The notes beneath the pieces are model-generated. The model was not told where the DNA came from. It did no database searches and saw only the letters and a program-made list of their open reading frames with translations. A stretch of 64,000 nt of DNA. Source: JAHIVB01 sp964574705. Its GTDB lineage: Bacteria; Bacillota_I; Bacilli_A; Izemoplasmatales; Hujiaoplasmataceae. This document shows positions 17,191 to 25,882 of the stretch, one piece after another. The first letter of the stretch is position 1. Every line of letters begins with the position of its first letter. Position numbers and translations under genes: made by a program. The stretch covers positions 1-64,000 of the forward strand of contig CAZNOO010000005.1 in the NCBI GenBank assembly GCA_964574705.1, read 5' to 3'.

Positions 17191-17922
17191 ATGAGTCTAA
17201 ACAATATGATATTACTCGGCATGGTTACAATGTTGATTTATTTCTTTTTTATTGAGATTTTTACGGTGTTATTCCGATTAACCGGACTTACAAAAAGCAA
17301 GTCTCGATTCCAAGTCATCTCTCTATTTACAAATAGCGGGTATACCACACAAGAAGCAGAACTTGTGATGAGTAATCATGTCAGAAGAAGGCTCGCAAAC
17401 ACGACGATGCTTTTCGGATACATTTTAAATGTCACCGTGATATCAGTGCTCATCAACATCATCATGGCACTCGGATCTTCCGCATCTCAGGATGTATGGA
17501 CCTTTGTCTTGATTGTGGGCGGATTCTTCATTGGACTCTTTATTATCAGTCGAATCAAATTCGTCGATGTGTTTTTCCAAATGATTATCAAAGGAATTGC
17601 TGTTTTCTTTATCTATTCAAAAGATACTAATGTTATTGAAATTTTAGATAATTATGACCAAAAATCAATTGCCGAAGTTTCGATTCGAAATCTTCCTGAT
17701 GTATTGGTAAACTCCCCTTTAAGAGAGAATGGAATGAAAGCCAATTATGGTATTCAAGTTCTAGCAATCAAGAGAGGAAAAACCATGATAACAGACGTTT
17801 CTGGTGATGAAATTCTATTAACAGACGATTTGGTCGTTGTGTTTGGTAAAATTCGTAAAATTAAGGATTTGTTCATAAAAGAACCAGCAAAAGATTTAGA
17901 AGAAAACGAAAATGCGGGATGA
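17191..17922 (+). CDS. Membrane protein with C-terminal TrkA-C (RCK_C) domain
   Basis: A 243-residue protein with membrane helices at ~6-28, ~72-95 and ~105-127, and a cytoplasmic C-terminal domain (~165-230). That domain has the RCK_C pattern (Ile-Gln-Val-Leu-Ala-Ile-Lys-Arg-Gly ... Leu-Thr-Asp-Asp-Leu-Val-Val-Val-Phe-Gly). RCK_C domains bind small ligands such as nucleotides and gate ion transport, but no pore segment of K+ channels or the full Trk fold is seen. It may be a sensor or regulator of an ion transporter. Start ATG 17191. An extended -10 (TTTGATATAAT) lies just upstream, and a terminator overlaps the stop. Confidence 0.7.
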   Translation: MSLNNMILLGMVTMLIYFFFIEIFTVLFRLTGLTKSKSRFQVISLFTNSGYTTQEAELVMSNHVRRRLANTTMLFGYILNVTVISVLINIIMALGSSASQDVWTFVLIVGGFFIGLFIISRIKFVDVFFQMIIKGIAVFFIYSKDTNVIEILDNYDQKSIAEVSIRNLPDVLVNSPLRENGMKANYGIQVLAIKRGKTMITDVSGDEILLTDDLVVVFGKIRKIKDLFIKEPAKDLEENENAG

Positions 17923-17937
17923 TTTATCCCGTTTTTA
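17913..17937 (+). terminator. Terminator
   Basis: CGGGA / TCCCG stem followed by TTTTTA; its 5' arm overlaps the end of the TrkA-C gene. Confidence 0.65.
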
Positions 17938-18050
17938 TTTGATATGAAGTTTTAAGTCCAACTCTATAATTTATTTTAAATTGTGATATAATTATAATGG
18001 AATTTGAAGAGTAATTTGCTGATGGATTTTCTCAAAAAGAGGGATGAATC

Positions 18051-18923
18051 ATGTTTGAAGCGATATTATATAAAGTGCTAGAAAACAATGCAGTTGAATG
18101 CCGAGTATGCAGCCATTTCTGTAAGATAGAAGAAGGAAAAAGAGGAATCTGCGGCGTACGAGAAAACATGTTAGGAAAGTTATATGCTCTTAACTATGGA
18201 TACACGATTGCTGCCGCAATTGATCCGATTGAAAAGAAACCTCTCTATCATTTTCTTCCTAGTACCAAGACTTATTCGCTTGCGACCGTTGGATGTAATT
18301 TGAGATGTGCATGGTGTCAAAATCATGACATCTCACAAAGCCCAAAACCGAATCAAGAAATTCAAGGAACCTTTCATTCCCCTGAAGAACATGTTGACAG
18401 GGCATTGAGATATGGTTGTCCTTCGATTTCATATACCTATTCCGAGCCTACAATCTTTTTAGAATATGCTTTGGATATCATGAAACTTGCCAAAAAGAAA
18501 CATCTCAAGAATATCTGGGTCACGAACGGGTATATGTCAAAAGAAACGCTTGAACTCATCTTGCCGTATCTTGACGCTGCTAATGTCGATTATAAAGGGC
18601 CAAGCGACGAAATGTATATGAAATATTGTGGAGCAAAAGCAACGCCAATTATCGAAAATTTAGTTCGGTTAAAAGAAGCCGGAATCCATATCGAGATTAC
18701 AACTCTTCTCGTCCCAGATATTAACGACTCTGAAACACAGATTAGACTAATTGCAAAAACAATCGTTGAACATCTTGGGAAAGATATTCCTTGGCATATT
18801 TCAAGATTCTTTCCTGCTTGGAAAATGTCTGATATTTATCCAACAAGTATCTTCTCAATGGAAAAAGCAAAAAAAATCGGATTAGAAGAAGGAATTAAAA
18901 CGATCCATTTAGGAAACATTTAA
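18051..18923 (+). CDS. amrS: AmmeMemoRadiSam system radical SAM enzyme
   Basis: A 290-residue radical SAM protein of the AmrS (PflA-like) family. The [4Fe-4S]-binding motif is Cys82-x3-Cys86-x2-Cys89 (Gly-Cys-Asn-Leu-Arg-Cys-Ala-Trp-Cys-Gln). An N-terminal Cys cluster (Cys-Arg-Val-Cys...Cys...Cys-Gly-Val) is also typical of this family. It acts with the Memo- and AMMECR1-domain proteins of the AmmeMemoRadiSam system, whose partners are encoded 18 bases downstream as one fused gene. The reaction is not established in my knowledge. ATG 18051 follows AGAGGGATGAATC. It is preceded by an extended -10 (TGTGATATAAT) near 17985. Confidence 0.88.
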   Translation: MFEAILYKVLENNAVECRVCSHFCKIEEGKRGICGVRENMLGKLYALNYGYTIAAAIDPIEKKPLYHFLPSTKTYSLATVGCNLRCAWCQNHDISQSPKPNQEIQGTFHSPEEHVDRALRYGCPSISYTYSEPTIFLEYALDIMKLAKKKHLKNIWVTNGYMSKETLELILPYLDAANVDYKGPSDEMYMKYCGAKATPIIENLVRLKEAGIHIEITTLLVPDINDSETQIRLIAKTIVEHLGKDIPWHISRFFPAWKMSDIYPTSIFSMEKAKKIGLEEGIKTIHLGNI

Positions 18924-18941
18924 ATATAAGAGGTGAGGCAA

Positions 18942-20327
18942 ATGCCAATTGTTGGTGCATTCATTGTTCCTCACCCCCCCCTCATTGTTCATGAGGTTGG
19001 GAAGGGACAAGAAATAGAAATCCAGAAAACCATTCATGCCTACAAAGATATCTCAAAGAGAATAAAACAATTGCAACCTGACATCATCGTGATTTCTACC
19101 CCCCATTCTGTCATGTATTCCAATTACATTCACATTTCTCCAGGAGAGTTTGCTGAAGGCACATTTCGAGATTTCGGGGCTTCACAAGTGAAGTATGATG
19201 TTGAATATGACCAAGGGTTCGTCGCTAAGCTTTCAGATTTGTCAAAAAGCGAAGGAATCGCTGCGGGAACTTTAGGAGAAAAGAAAAAGAATCTAGATCA
19301 TGGAGTTATGGTTCCTCTTTCATTTATTTTGAAGGAGTATGACAAATTCAAGTTGGTTCGAGTATCGATATCTGGTCTTTCGTTTCTGACGCATTACAAA
19401 TTCGGGAAATTAATTTCTCAAATATCAAATCAAATGGAAGAAAAAATAGTCTTTATAGCAAGCGGCGATTTATCACATAAGCTATTGGAGAGTGGTCCTT
19501 ACGGTTATTCGCCTGAGGGGCCAATATTTGATAAGGAAGTCACTTCGGCAATGGCAACTGGGGACTTTTTGAAATTCATGACGATGGACGTGAATTTATA
19601 TGATTCCGCGGGGGAATGTGGTCTTAGAAGTTTCATTATTCTTTCAGGTGTTCTTGATGGTCAAATTGTCAGAAGCGAACTCTTGTCCTACGAAGGACCC
19701 TTCGGCGTTGGATATGCAGTAGGAGCCTATGAACCCATAGGGTTTGACGATACCAGAAGGTTTGATTTGCAATTTGAAGAAATGGAAAGAAAACGATTTA
19801 ATACGATTAGATTAAATGAAGACCCCTATGTTAGACTCGCTAGAATGTCACTTGAACATTATGTGAAGTATGGAACATCAATCAAATGCCCAGGATCAGT
19901 TCAAGGGGAAATGACAGAACAAAAAGCAGGAGTTTTTGTTTCCTTAAAAATAGACGGAACGCTTAGAGGTTGTATAGGAACTACTGCTCCTACGACATCT
20001 TCAATTGCGGAAGAGATTATTCAAAATGCGATTAGCGCAGGTGGAAGTGACCCACGATTTGAACCGGTGAGAGAAAACGAACTGTCTCAAATTGTATACA
20101 GCGTAGATGTACTGTTCCCTTCCGAACAAATTTCAAACATATCAGAACTTGATCCCCAAAAATATGGAGTCATTGTTAGGCTGAGAGGAAGAAGCGGATT
20201 ACTTCTACCAAATTTAGAAGGTATTGATACCGCCACAAAGCAAGTAGAAATTGCTTTGAAAAAAGCAGGTATTTCGGAAAATGAAAAATATTTAATGGAA
20301 CGATTTGAAGTCATAAGACATTATTAA
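18942..20327 (+). CDS. AmmeMemoRadiSam proteins B and A fused (Memo-AMMECR1)
   Basis: A 461-residue fusion. Residues 1-~265 are a Memo domain, related to extradiol dioxygenase-type metal proteins: Pro-His-Pro-Pro-Leu, a Ser-Thr-Pro-His segment, Ser-Gly-Asp-Leu-Ser-His, and Asp-Ser-Ala-Gly-Glu-Cys-Gly. Residues ~285-460 are an AMMECR1 domain with the hallmark Leu-Arg-Gly-Cys-Ile-Gly. Together with the upstream amrS this completes the AmmeMemoRadiSam trio. ATG 18942 follows AGGTGAGG; an in-frame ATG nine bases earlier overlaps the site. The frame is intact across an eight-C run near 18974-18981. Confidence 0.88.
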   Translation: MPIVGAFIVPHPPLIVHEVGKGQEIEIQKTIHAYKDISKRIKQLQPDIIVISTPHSVMYSNYIHISPGEFAEGTFRDFGASQVKYDVEYDQGFVAKLSDLSKSEGIAAGTLGEKKKNLDHGVMVPLSFILKEYDKFKLVRVSISGLSFLTHYKFGKLISQISNQMEEKIVFIASGDLSHKLLESGPYGYSPEGPIFDKEVTSAMATGDFLKFMTMDVNLYDSAGECGLRSFIILSGVLDGQIVRSELLSYEGPFGVGYAVGAYEPIGFDDTRRFDLQFEEMERKRFNTIRLNEDPYVRLARMSLEHYVKYGTSIKCPGSVQGEMTEQKAGVFVSLKIDGTLRGCIGTTAPTTSSIAEEIIQNAISAGGSDPRFEPVRENELSQIVYSVDVLFPSEQISNISELDPQKYGVIVRLRGRSGLLLPNLEGIDTATKQVEIALKKAGISENEKYLMERFEVIRHY

Positions 20328-20362
20328 TCATCATTACAATAGATTGAAAAGAGAGGTCATTT

Positions 20363-21361
20363 ATGAAGTTGTTAACCAAGGAAATGATAGGAAGCCTAGA
20401 AATAAAGAACCGCGTAGTCATGGCTCCAATGTGCATGTACTCCGCAACTGAAGATGGCTATGTAACGCCATTTCACATTGTTCATTATCCAACGAGAGGG
20501 TATGGTGGCGTCGGGTTAATTCTTCAAGAGGCAACTGCCATAGAACCGAGAGGAAGAATTTCAGGTAACGATCTTGGTATATGGTCGGATTCACATATTG
20601 ATGGACTTAAAAAAATCGTTGATGCTGTTCACGCTGCGGGAGCCATGATTGGTATTCAACTCGCACATGCAGGAAGAAAATGTATGGCAAAAAACGAATT
20701 AGTCATTGCTCCCTCACCCATCGCTTTCAGCTCAACTTACTCGCTCCCCAAAGAGATGAGTCTATTAGAAATTCATGAAGTAATCGTCTCTTTTGGATTA
20801 GCCGCTGTTCGTGCTCAGAAAGCTGGGTACGACATCGTTGAAATTCATGGAGCTCACGGTTATTTAATCAATCAGTTTTTATCGCCACTGGTGAACTTAC
20901 GCAAAGATGAGTATGGTCAAGACAAATCACGCTTTCTTCTTGAGGTTATCTCTGAAGTAAAGAAACATTGGAATGGACCCATCTCGCTTCGACTTTCTGC
21001 AGAAGAGTATGCAAACGAAGGAAATCATCTAAACGACACTATAAAACTTGTAAACAAGCTTCACGGACTGGTCGATGTAATCAATGTCAGTTCTGGCGGT
21101 GTTGTCCCAGTATCGTTCGATGTGTATCCCGGGTATCAAATTGAATTCGCGAAAGCGATTAAAAAAGAAGGCTTTAAAGTAATCGGTGGCGGACTGATCA
21201 CCAAGCCTGAAGAAATTGAAAATGCAATTGAAAACAATTCGATCGATTTCGTTTTTCTTGGAAGAGAACTGCTTCGCAACCCTTATTTTGTAATGAACAC
21301 AGCGTCAAATCAACTTCGGAAAGACTTAATCATTAAGCCTTACGAAAGAGGATACTTATAA
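20363..21361 (+). CDS. NADPH-dependent ene-reductase (YqjM-like old yellow enzyme)
   Basis: A 332-residue FMN oxidoreductase of the OYE family, YqjM subgroup, reducing activated C=C bonds with NAD(P)H. It has Ala-Pro-Met-Cys-Met-Tyr with Cys24 at the position of the redox-tuning cysteine of YqjM, Gln-Leu-Ala-His-Ala-Gly-Arg, the substrate-anion-binding His pair in Glu-Ile-His-Gly-Ala-His-Gly-Tyr-Leu, and the FMN-phosphate Gly-Gly-Gly-Leu near the end. Length is normal for the family and no iron-sulfur domain is attached. ATG 20363 follows GAGAGGT. It lies 36 bases behind the Memo-AMMECR1 gene and 26 before the MBL gene, so the four genes from 18051 may be one operon. Confidence 0.9.
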   Translation: MKLLTKEMIGSLEIKNRVVMAPMCMYSATEDGYVTPFHIVHYPTRGYGGVGLILQEATAIEPRGRISGNDLGIWSDSHIDGLKKIVDAVHAAGAMIGIQLAHAGRKCMAKNELVIAPSPIAFSSTYSLPKEMSLLEIHEVIVSFGLAAVRAQKAGYDIVEIHGAHGYLINQFLSPLVNLRKDEYGQDKSRFLLEVISEVKKHWNGPISLRLSAEEYANEGNHLNDTIKLVNKLHGLVDVINVSSGGVVPVSFDVYPGYQIEFAKAIKKEGFKVIGGGLITKPEEIENAIENNSIDFVFLGRELLRNPYFVMNTASNQLRKDLIIKPYERGYL

Positions 21362-21386
21362 GACCTTTTTAGGAAGGATGAACCCT

Positions 21387-22064
21387 ATGAAAGACGAAAA
21401 CTTAACAATTATCAGGATTTCAAATTCATCTTGGTTCAAGATTCGCTTCCATGGATTAATCATTCACTTTGATCCTGGATTTGTTGGAGATTTTTCAAGT
21501 CCGAATATTGCAATTTCTGAACTCAAGGAGCCTGCTGACTACATTTTTGTATCCCATTGTCATTTTGATCATTTTCGAGATGATGTCGTCAATGACATTA
21601 TCAAAGATTCAACGATGATTGTCGCGCCAATTTGTTTAAGTGAAATTACGAAGTTAACATATCAATCCGTGAAACCCGGTGATCAAATCTCAATACAAAA
21701 CATTTGTCTTCGGGCAGTCGATGCCTACAATACCGAAGAGGGAAGGTCATCAAAAAAGTTTCATGTTAAAGGTCAATTTGTGGGGTACCTGCTTAAGCTG
21801 GGCAAAACAGTTCTCTATTTTGCAGGAGATACAGACTACATCCCCGAAATGCATGATTTTGGGCCAATAGACATTGCACTTCTCCCGATAGGAGGAACTT
21901 ATGTCATGGATCCTTTAGAAGCCATTGAGGCAATTAAAGCCCTTAAACCCAAATATGTCATCGGGATGCATCAGTCTCAAAACAACTTGGACGGATTCAA
22001 AGAACTTTGCAAGGAAAACACTTCATCGACGCCCATAGTATTAAAAGTGGGAGATCAATTCTAA
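21387..22064 (+). CDS. MBL-fold metallohydrolase
   Basis: A 225-residue metallo-beta-lactamase-fold hydrolase of the UlaG-like/L-ascorbate lactonase-like type. Metal-binding residues are His57-x-His59-x-Asp61-His62, a later Ala-Gly-Asp-Thr-Asp, and a C-terminal Gly-Met-His-Gln. There is no signal peptide. I use ATG 21387 because AGGAAGG lies ~9 bases before it; the ATG at 21378 directly abuts that site. The substrate is unknown. It ends an operon with a strong terminator. Confidence 0.82.
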   Translation: MKDENLTIIRISNSSWFKIRFHGLIIHFDPGFVGDFSSPNIAISELKEPADYIFVSHCHFDHFRDDVVNDIIKDSTMIVAPICLSEITKLTYQSVKPGDQISIQNICLRAVDAYNTEEGRSSKKFHVKGQFVGYLLKLGKTVLYFAGDTDYIPEMHDFGPIDIALLPIGGTYVMDPLEAIEAIKALKPKYVIGMHQSQNNLDGFKELCKENTSSTPIVLKVGDQF

Positions 22065-22072
22065 CCATAAAT

Positions 22073-22106
22073 AAAGCCGACATTCAAACGAATTGTCGGC
22101 TTTTTA
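22073..22106 (+). terminator. Terminator
   Basis: AAAGCCGACA pairs with TGTCGGCTTT (22073-22103), followed by T residues. Confidence 0.8.
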
Positions 22107-22148
22107 TATTTTATTAAGAAGATGAACTTCGATAGATATAGAATTACT

Positions 22149-23057
22149 TTACTTTGATGTAGATGGTATATTCTCAAACGATACTGCTTTGACTGCAAAT
22201 TTTCTTAAGTTATCAAATGGCCAAATCATCCATGTGCTGGTAATTTTTTTTGAAAAGTGATTCAGTGAATCCAGTCCGTAATCACCTAATCCCATTCCAT
22301 ATTGATGCTTGTAGTTTTCGTAAAATGCTTCCATTTTGGAGAAGTCCATCACTTTATCTTCAATGTTTTTACCAAAAATGGAAGGAAGTGAATATTCGAA
22401 AATGTCTGATAAGACAATCAGTTTTCCGTCTGGTTTCAAGAGTTTTACAAGATTATGATTAAAACGATCGATGATTTCGGGCATCATTCTCAAAAAGGAG
22501 TCCGCTACGAAATCAGTCAAGTTTTTTGGATAATTTAGTTTTTTAAGCATCTCGGTATAATCGGTAAACTGTAGAAAAGCGAGTTGTGTGTATATAGGAG
22601 AGACGATAACGATATCTTGCTGATTTCTTTCTTCAGTCAAAAACTCAAATGAACTGAGGCTATTGATTTTGGCTTCTAGGTATTGTTCAATCTGTATTTT
22701 ATCCTTTAACACAAGAATGTCTTTGATAAAAGTATCAAAAAAGCGAATCGACTCCAATCCAGAGTATTCAACCCTTTTAAGCGTCACGTGATCTTCTGAC
22801 AATTCATACCTGTCGAGAGACCTGTGAAGGGAAATCAAATCAACGTCAGTGATGATAAGTTTCTTCGTGAATGCAAGAAGTCGATTTAAGTCTAAATCGT
22901 TCCCTGAGCCGGTACCGATAACCAATATACGATTCACATTGAAAGATATTTGACTTTCAATGAAACTCATGACTAGGTCTCGATACTCTTTCCATGTTTC
23001 ATACTTGCCAGAAGCAGAAGTGTTCAAATCGTTATTGATTTTTTCGATATAATTCAC
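22149..23057 (-). CDS. Methyltransferase-like protein (class I fold)
   Basis: A 302-residue cytoplasmic protein. Residues ~40-80 resemble the SAM-binding motif I region (Ile-Leu-Val-Ile-Gly-Thr-Gly-Ser-Gly-Asn-Asp followed by an acidic strand end, Ile-Ile-Thr-Asp-Val-Asp), and residues ~215-230 have Pro-Asp-Gly-Lys-Leu-Ile-Val-Leu-Ser-Asp, typical of later strands in class I methyltransferases. The middle is divergent and the substrate cannot be assigned. GTG start at 23057 with CGGAGG upstream. It is the second gene of a minus-strand pair behind the VOC gene's antiparallel neighbour. Confidence 0.6.
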   Translation of the reverse strand: MNYIEKINNDLNTSASGKYETWKEYRDLVMSFIESQISFNVNRILVIGTGSGNDLDLNRLLAFTKKLIITDVDLISLHRSLDRYELSEDHVTLKRVEYSGLESIRFFDTFIKDILVLKDKIQIEQYLEAKINSLSSFEFLTEERNQQDIVIVSPIYTQLAFLQFTDYTEMLKKLNYPKNLTDFVADSFLRMMPEIIDRFNHNLVKLLKPDGKLIVLSDIFEYSLPSIFGKNIEDKVMDFSKMEAFYENYKHQYGMGLGDYGLDSLNHFSKKITSTWMIWPFDNLRKFAVKAVSFENIPSTSK

Positions 23058-23071
23058 TTTTAAACCTCCGA

Positions 23072-23473
23072 CTATTTAAGTTGTAATGATCCTTCTCCGT
23101 ACTCCATCAGTTCAATCGGATTTCCGTCAGGATCATGAACCCAGCACTGATAGTTGTTGTCAAGCCCCATAATAATCGGTTGATCCAATTCATACCCTTT
23201 TCGTACAATCTCTTCAGTAACGGTATGGATGTCTTCGACCTCAAGGCACAGATGCTGGTAACTCGATGAATTCGACTTTGATACAATCGGTTCGTGGGCA
23301 AAAAATAACTCAATAAATTGGTCTTTTCTAAGTTGAAGATAGACAATCCAAGGTTTGTTTTTTTGGTCATATAACGTAAATTTTTGCTTGAAACCGAGCG
23401 CTTCCTCATAGAACTTGACGGAAGCTGGCATATTGGAAACTTGAAATGCTAAATGTGCAATTCCTTTGATCAT
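23072..23473 (-). CDS. VOC-family (glyoxalase-like) protein
   Basis: A 133-residue protein with two beta-alpha-beta-beta-beta modules of the vicinal oxygen chelate fold: an N-terminal His in Gly-Ile-Ala-His-Leu-Ala-Phe, Phe-Tyr-Glu-Glu-Ala-Leu-Gly-Phe, a central His-Leu-Cys-Leu-Glu-Val, and the C-terminal signature Asp-Pro-Asp-Gly-Asn-Pro-Ile-Glu-Leu-Met-Glu. The metal ligands (His and Glu) look complete. The family includes glyoxalase I and antibiotic-resistance proteins, and the substrate is unknown. ATG 23473 follows AAAGGAGTGA; a 36-residue upstream extension is not supported. Confidence 0.8.
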   Translation of the reverse strand: MIKGIAHLAFQVSNMPASVKFYEEALGFKQKFTLYDQKNKPWIVYLQLRKDQFIELFFAHEPIVSKSNSSSYQHLCLEVEDIHTVTEEIVRKGYELDQPIIMGLDNNYQCWVHDPDGNPIELMEYGEGSLQLK

Positions 23474-23581
23474 AAGGTTCACTCCTTTAAAATCACTAAA
23501 TGTATTATACAACATCCGAATATCTTTCTCAATTAAACTCTCAAACAATGATTCATTGTTCAAGAAAGAACAGAGAGCCAT

Positions 23582-24271
23582 CTAACTCTCTGAAATATCT
23601 TTTATACATTCTATAGAATCATTTGAAACTTGATTTACGAGTTTCGATACGGGGAACATTTTCATCAAATCAGGATCGTAAGGCTTCAACAGTTGTGTCA
23701 AAAATGTCATGTCATGGAAGGTTGGGTCTAACCATCTTTTCAAAGATGAATCGTCGAGGATGACTGGCATTCGATCATGAATTTTGCCAAGAAGACGATT
23801 TGCCTCACAAGTAATGATTGTACAAGAGTACAGTTTTGTCCCGTCAGTTCGAGTAAAGGAGGACCACAGTCCGGCGATTGGAAAGACGCCTGAATCTTTC
23901 ATAGAGAAGTGCATTGGTTGTTTTTCAGATGTTCCTTTTTCCCATTCGTAAAATCCATCCGCGAGAATGACACATCTTTTGGATTCAAAAGAAGAACGGT
24001 ATGACACTCTTTCATTTAAAGTTTCAGATTTCGCATTAATCATTTTGAAACCAGATTTCTCATCCTTTGCAAAAGAAGGGACAAATCCCCATTTCAATGG
24101 TCCTATCCGATATTTTGTTCCATCACTGATAACTGAAAGAACATCCTGTCCTGGAGCGATATTATATCTAGGAACATTGAGATTGGGTGGCGATTGTTCA
24201 ATGTCGAACACTTTTTGAATGAATTGTTTTAACGCTCTTTCATCAATCCCAAGCGTGAATCTCCCGCACAT
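23582..24271 (-). CDS. SRAP-domain DNA-protein crosslink protein (YedK/HMCES)
   Basis: A 229-residue SOS-response-associated peptidase family protein. These proteins cap abasic sites in single-stranded DNA by a thiazolidine link through Cys2. The protein starts Met-Cys-Gly-Arg-Phe, which fixes the start at ATG 24271 (preceded by GGGAGGCG) and rejects the ~100-residue longer frame. Other conserved elements are Arg-Tyr-Asn-Ile-Ala-Pro-Gly-Gln, Asp-Gly-Phe-Tyr-Glu-Trp and Ile-His-Asp-Arg-Met-Pro. It is divergently transcribed from the Rieske gene across ~110 bases. Confidence 0.92.
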   Translation of the reverse strand: MCGRFTLGIDERALKQFIQKVFDIEQSPPNLNVPRYNIAPGQDVLSVISDGTKYRIGPLKWGFVPSFAKDEKSGFKMINAKSETLNERVSYRSSFESKRCVILADGFYEWEKGTSEKQPMHFSMKDSGVFPIAGLWSSFTRTDGTKLYSCTIITCEANRLLGKIHDRMPVILDDSSLKRWLDPTFHDMTFLTQLLKPYDPDLMKMFPVSKLVNQVSNDSIECIKDISES

Positions 24272-24385
24272 AAAATCGCCTCCCTTTTCAACTAATTTTA
24301 TTATATCACAATTCAATTGTTGCAGTTGAGAATTGACATTTTGTGGTATAATATATATTAATTTTATAGGCTTGGGAGTGAGACA

Positions 24386-24715
24386 ATGAAACAGCAAGTT
24401 GCAGACTGGAATACCTTGCAAGAAAAGAAAAAAATCAGGATTCTTTGGAACCAAAGACCAATTTTGTTGTTTTCTTATGAAGGCGCTCCATATGCTATAT
24501 CTGACAAGTGTCCTCACATGGGCGCGTCTCTTTATCCCGGGAAATATGAAAATGGAACCATTAGATGCAAAGATCATGCACTTGAAATCTCCGTTGTATC
24601 GGGAGAAGTGACCGATTCTCAGAAAGCTGATTTCTTAAAACTCGAATCCTATGAACGATCTGTCAAAATTTATAAAACCTCGATTGAAAACGGAAAAGTG
24701 TATCTTGAGATATAG
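24386..24715 (+). CDS. Rieske [2Fe-2S] ferredoxin-type protein
   Basis: A 109-residue soluble Rieske protein. The cluster ligands are Cys42-x-His44 and Cys61-x2-His64 (Cys-Pro-His-Met-Gly and Cys-Lys-Asp-His). This is the stand-alone ferredoxin type, as in dioxygenase or nitrite-reductase small-subunit systems, with no membrane anchor. It lies about 100 bases upstream of thioredoxin reductase, but each gene seems to have its own -10 box. The partner is unknown. Confidence 0.85.
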   Translation: MKQQVADWNTLQEKKKIRILWNQRPILLFSYEGAPYAISDKCPHMGASLYPGKYENGTIRCKDHALEISVVSGEVTDSQKADFLKLESYERSVKIYKTSIENGKVYLEI

Positions 24716-24813
24716 GCTTGAGCATGCTTGAGCAGAAGTTGTGAATTTCGCCCATTCAGGGTGTATAATAGAGATAGTAATACAGTTTAATCAAACTTCC
24801 AGGAGGTATCATC

Positions 24814-25722
24814 ATGGATAAAATTTACGATTTAATCATTGTCGGAGCCGGTCCAGCTGGACTCGGCGCTTCTATATATGCTCAAAGAGCCATGCTTGAT
24901 TTTTTGTTTTTGGAGAAATGGCTACCAGGTGGCGAAATTGCAAGCACTTATGAAGTTGAAAACTATCCTGGAATCAATCATGTGTCTGGAATGGAACTTT
25001 CCAATCGAATGATTGAACACGCAAACGATTTGGGCGTAAATATAAAAATCGAAGGTGTCGAAGCGATAGACGTTAGTGGTGAAATCAAAAAAGTCATCAC
25101 CAGAAAAAATGTGTATTTAACTAAAACAATTATCATCGCAACCGGCGCTTCCGCAAGACGTTTAGGTGTCTTAGGAGAAGATGAGTTCTATGGTAGAGGA
25201 GTGTCCTATTGTGCAACTTGTGACGGAACGCTTTACAAGGACAAAATCGTTGCGGTTGTGGGCGGTGGAGACGTCGCTGTTGAGGATGCGATCTATCTTT
25301 CAAGAATGGCAAAAAAAGTATATTTAATTCATCGCAGAGACCAATTAAGAGCCGTAAAAACGCTTCAAGAAAAGATGTTTGCGATTGAGAAAATTGAAGT
25401 AATATGGAATACAACCCTATCTGAAATCAAAGGATCTGATTTGGTTGAAGAAATCAAGATTCACAACAAAGAAACGGCTTCAGATTCCACTCTCAAGGTC
25501 AATGGGGTTTTCATGGCAGTGGGAATGAATCCCAATACAGATTTCCTGGATGGTCAAGTTGAAATGGATCAAGGAAAATGGATTGTGACTGACGAGAATT
25601 GTGAAACGAGTATCAAAGGCGTATTCGCTGCAGGAGACGTCAGAAAAAAGGCGTTAAGGCAAGTCATTACTGGAGTCGCGGATGGCGCAGTCGCTGTATT
25701 TGCGGTCGAAAAGTACATATAA
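24814..25722 (+). CDS. trxB: Thioredoxin reductase
   Basis: A 302-residue FAD/NADPH disulfide reductase. It has the FAD motif Gly-Ala-Gly-Pro-Ala-Gly near residue 12, the redox-active Cys133-Ala-Thr-Cys136 followed by Asp-Gly, the NADPH motif Gly-Gly-Gly-Asp-Val-Ala, a His-Arg-Arg-Asp-Gln pyrophosphate-binding segment, and the C-terminal FAD element Ala-Gly-Asp-Val-Arg. It keeps thioredoxin reduced. ATG 24814 follows AGGAGGT. The last 51 coding bases are repeated after the adjacent N gap, which is an assembly artefact and not a second gene. Confidence 0.93.
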   Translation: MDKIYDLIIVGAGPAGLGASIYAQRAMLDFLFLEKWLPGGEIASTYEVENYPGINHVSGMELSNRMIEHANDLGVNIKIEGVEAIDVSGEIKKVITRKNVYLTKTIIIATGASARRLGVLGEDEFYGRGVSYCATCDGTLYKDKIVAVVGGGDVAVEDAIYLSRMAKKVYLIHRRDQLRAVKTLQEKMFAIEKIEVIWNTTLSEIKGSDLVEEIKIHNKETASDSTLKVNGVFMAVGMNPNTDFLDGQVEMDQGKWIVTDENCETSIKGVFAAGDVRKKALRQVITGVADGAVAVFAVEKYI

Positions 25723-25726
25723 AACA
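25672..25726 (+). repeat. 55-bp direct repeat, copy 1 (end of trxB)
   Basis: These 55 bases, the end of trxB plus AAACA, recur exactly at 25827-25881 on the other side of a run of 100 N. The length suits contig ends overlapping by one k-mer. Confidence 0.95.
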
Positions 25727-25826
25727 NNNNNNNNNNNNNNNNNNNNNNNNNNNNNNNNNNNNNNNNNNNNNNNNNNNNNNNNNNNNNNNNNNNNNNNNNN
25801 NNNNNNNNNNNNNNNNNNNNNNNNNN
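25727..25826. other. Assembly gap of exactly 100 N
   Basis: An estimated-size scaffolding gap. Because its flanks are identical for 55 bp, the true sequence is probably continuous and the gap adds length that does not exist. Confidence 0.95.
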
Positions 25827-25881
25827 GGAGTCGCGGATGGCGCAGTCGCTGTATTTGCGGTCGAAAAGTACATATAAAACA
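25827..25881 (+). repeat. 55-bp direct repeat, copy 2
   Basis: Exact duplicate of 25672-25726. It carries the last 17 codons of trxB without a start and leads into the trxB terminator. Confidence 0.95.
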
Positions 25882-25882
25882 A

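Noticed and set aside
24717..24735. CTTGAGCA direct repeat before trxB
   Set aside because: Two 8-base copies only; too short to mean much and not symmetric like an operator.
25827..25881. Second copy of the trxB 3' end as a real gene duplication
   Set aside because: Exact 55-base identity ending precisely at a 100-N gap is the pattern of overlapping contig ends.
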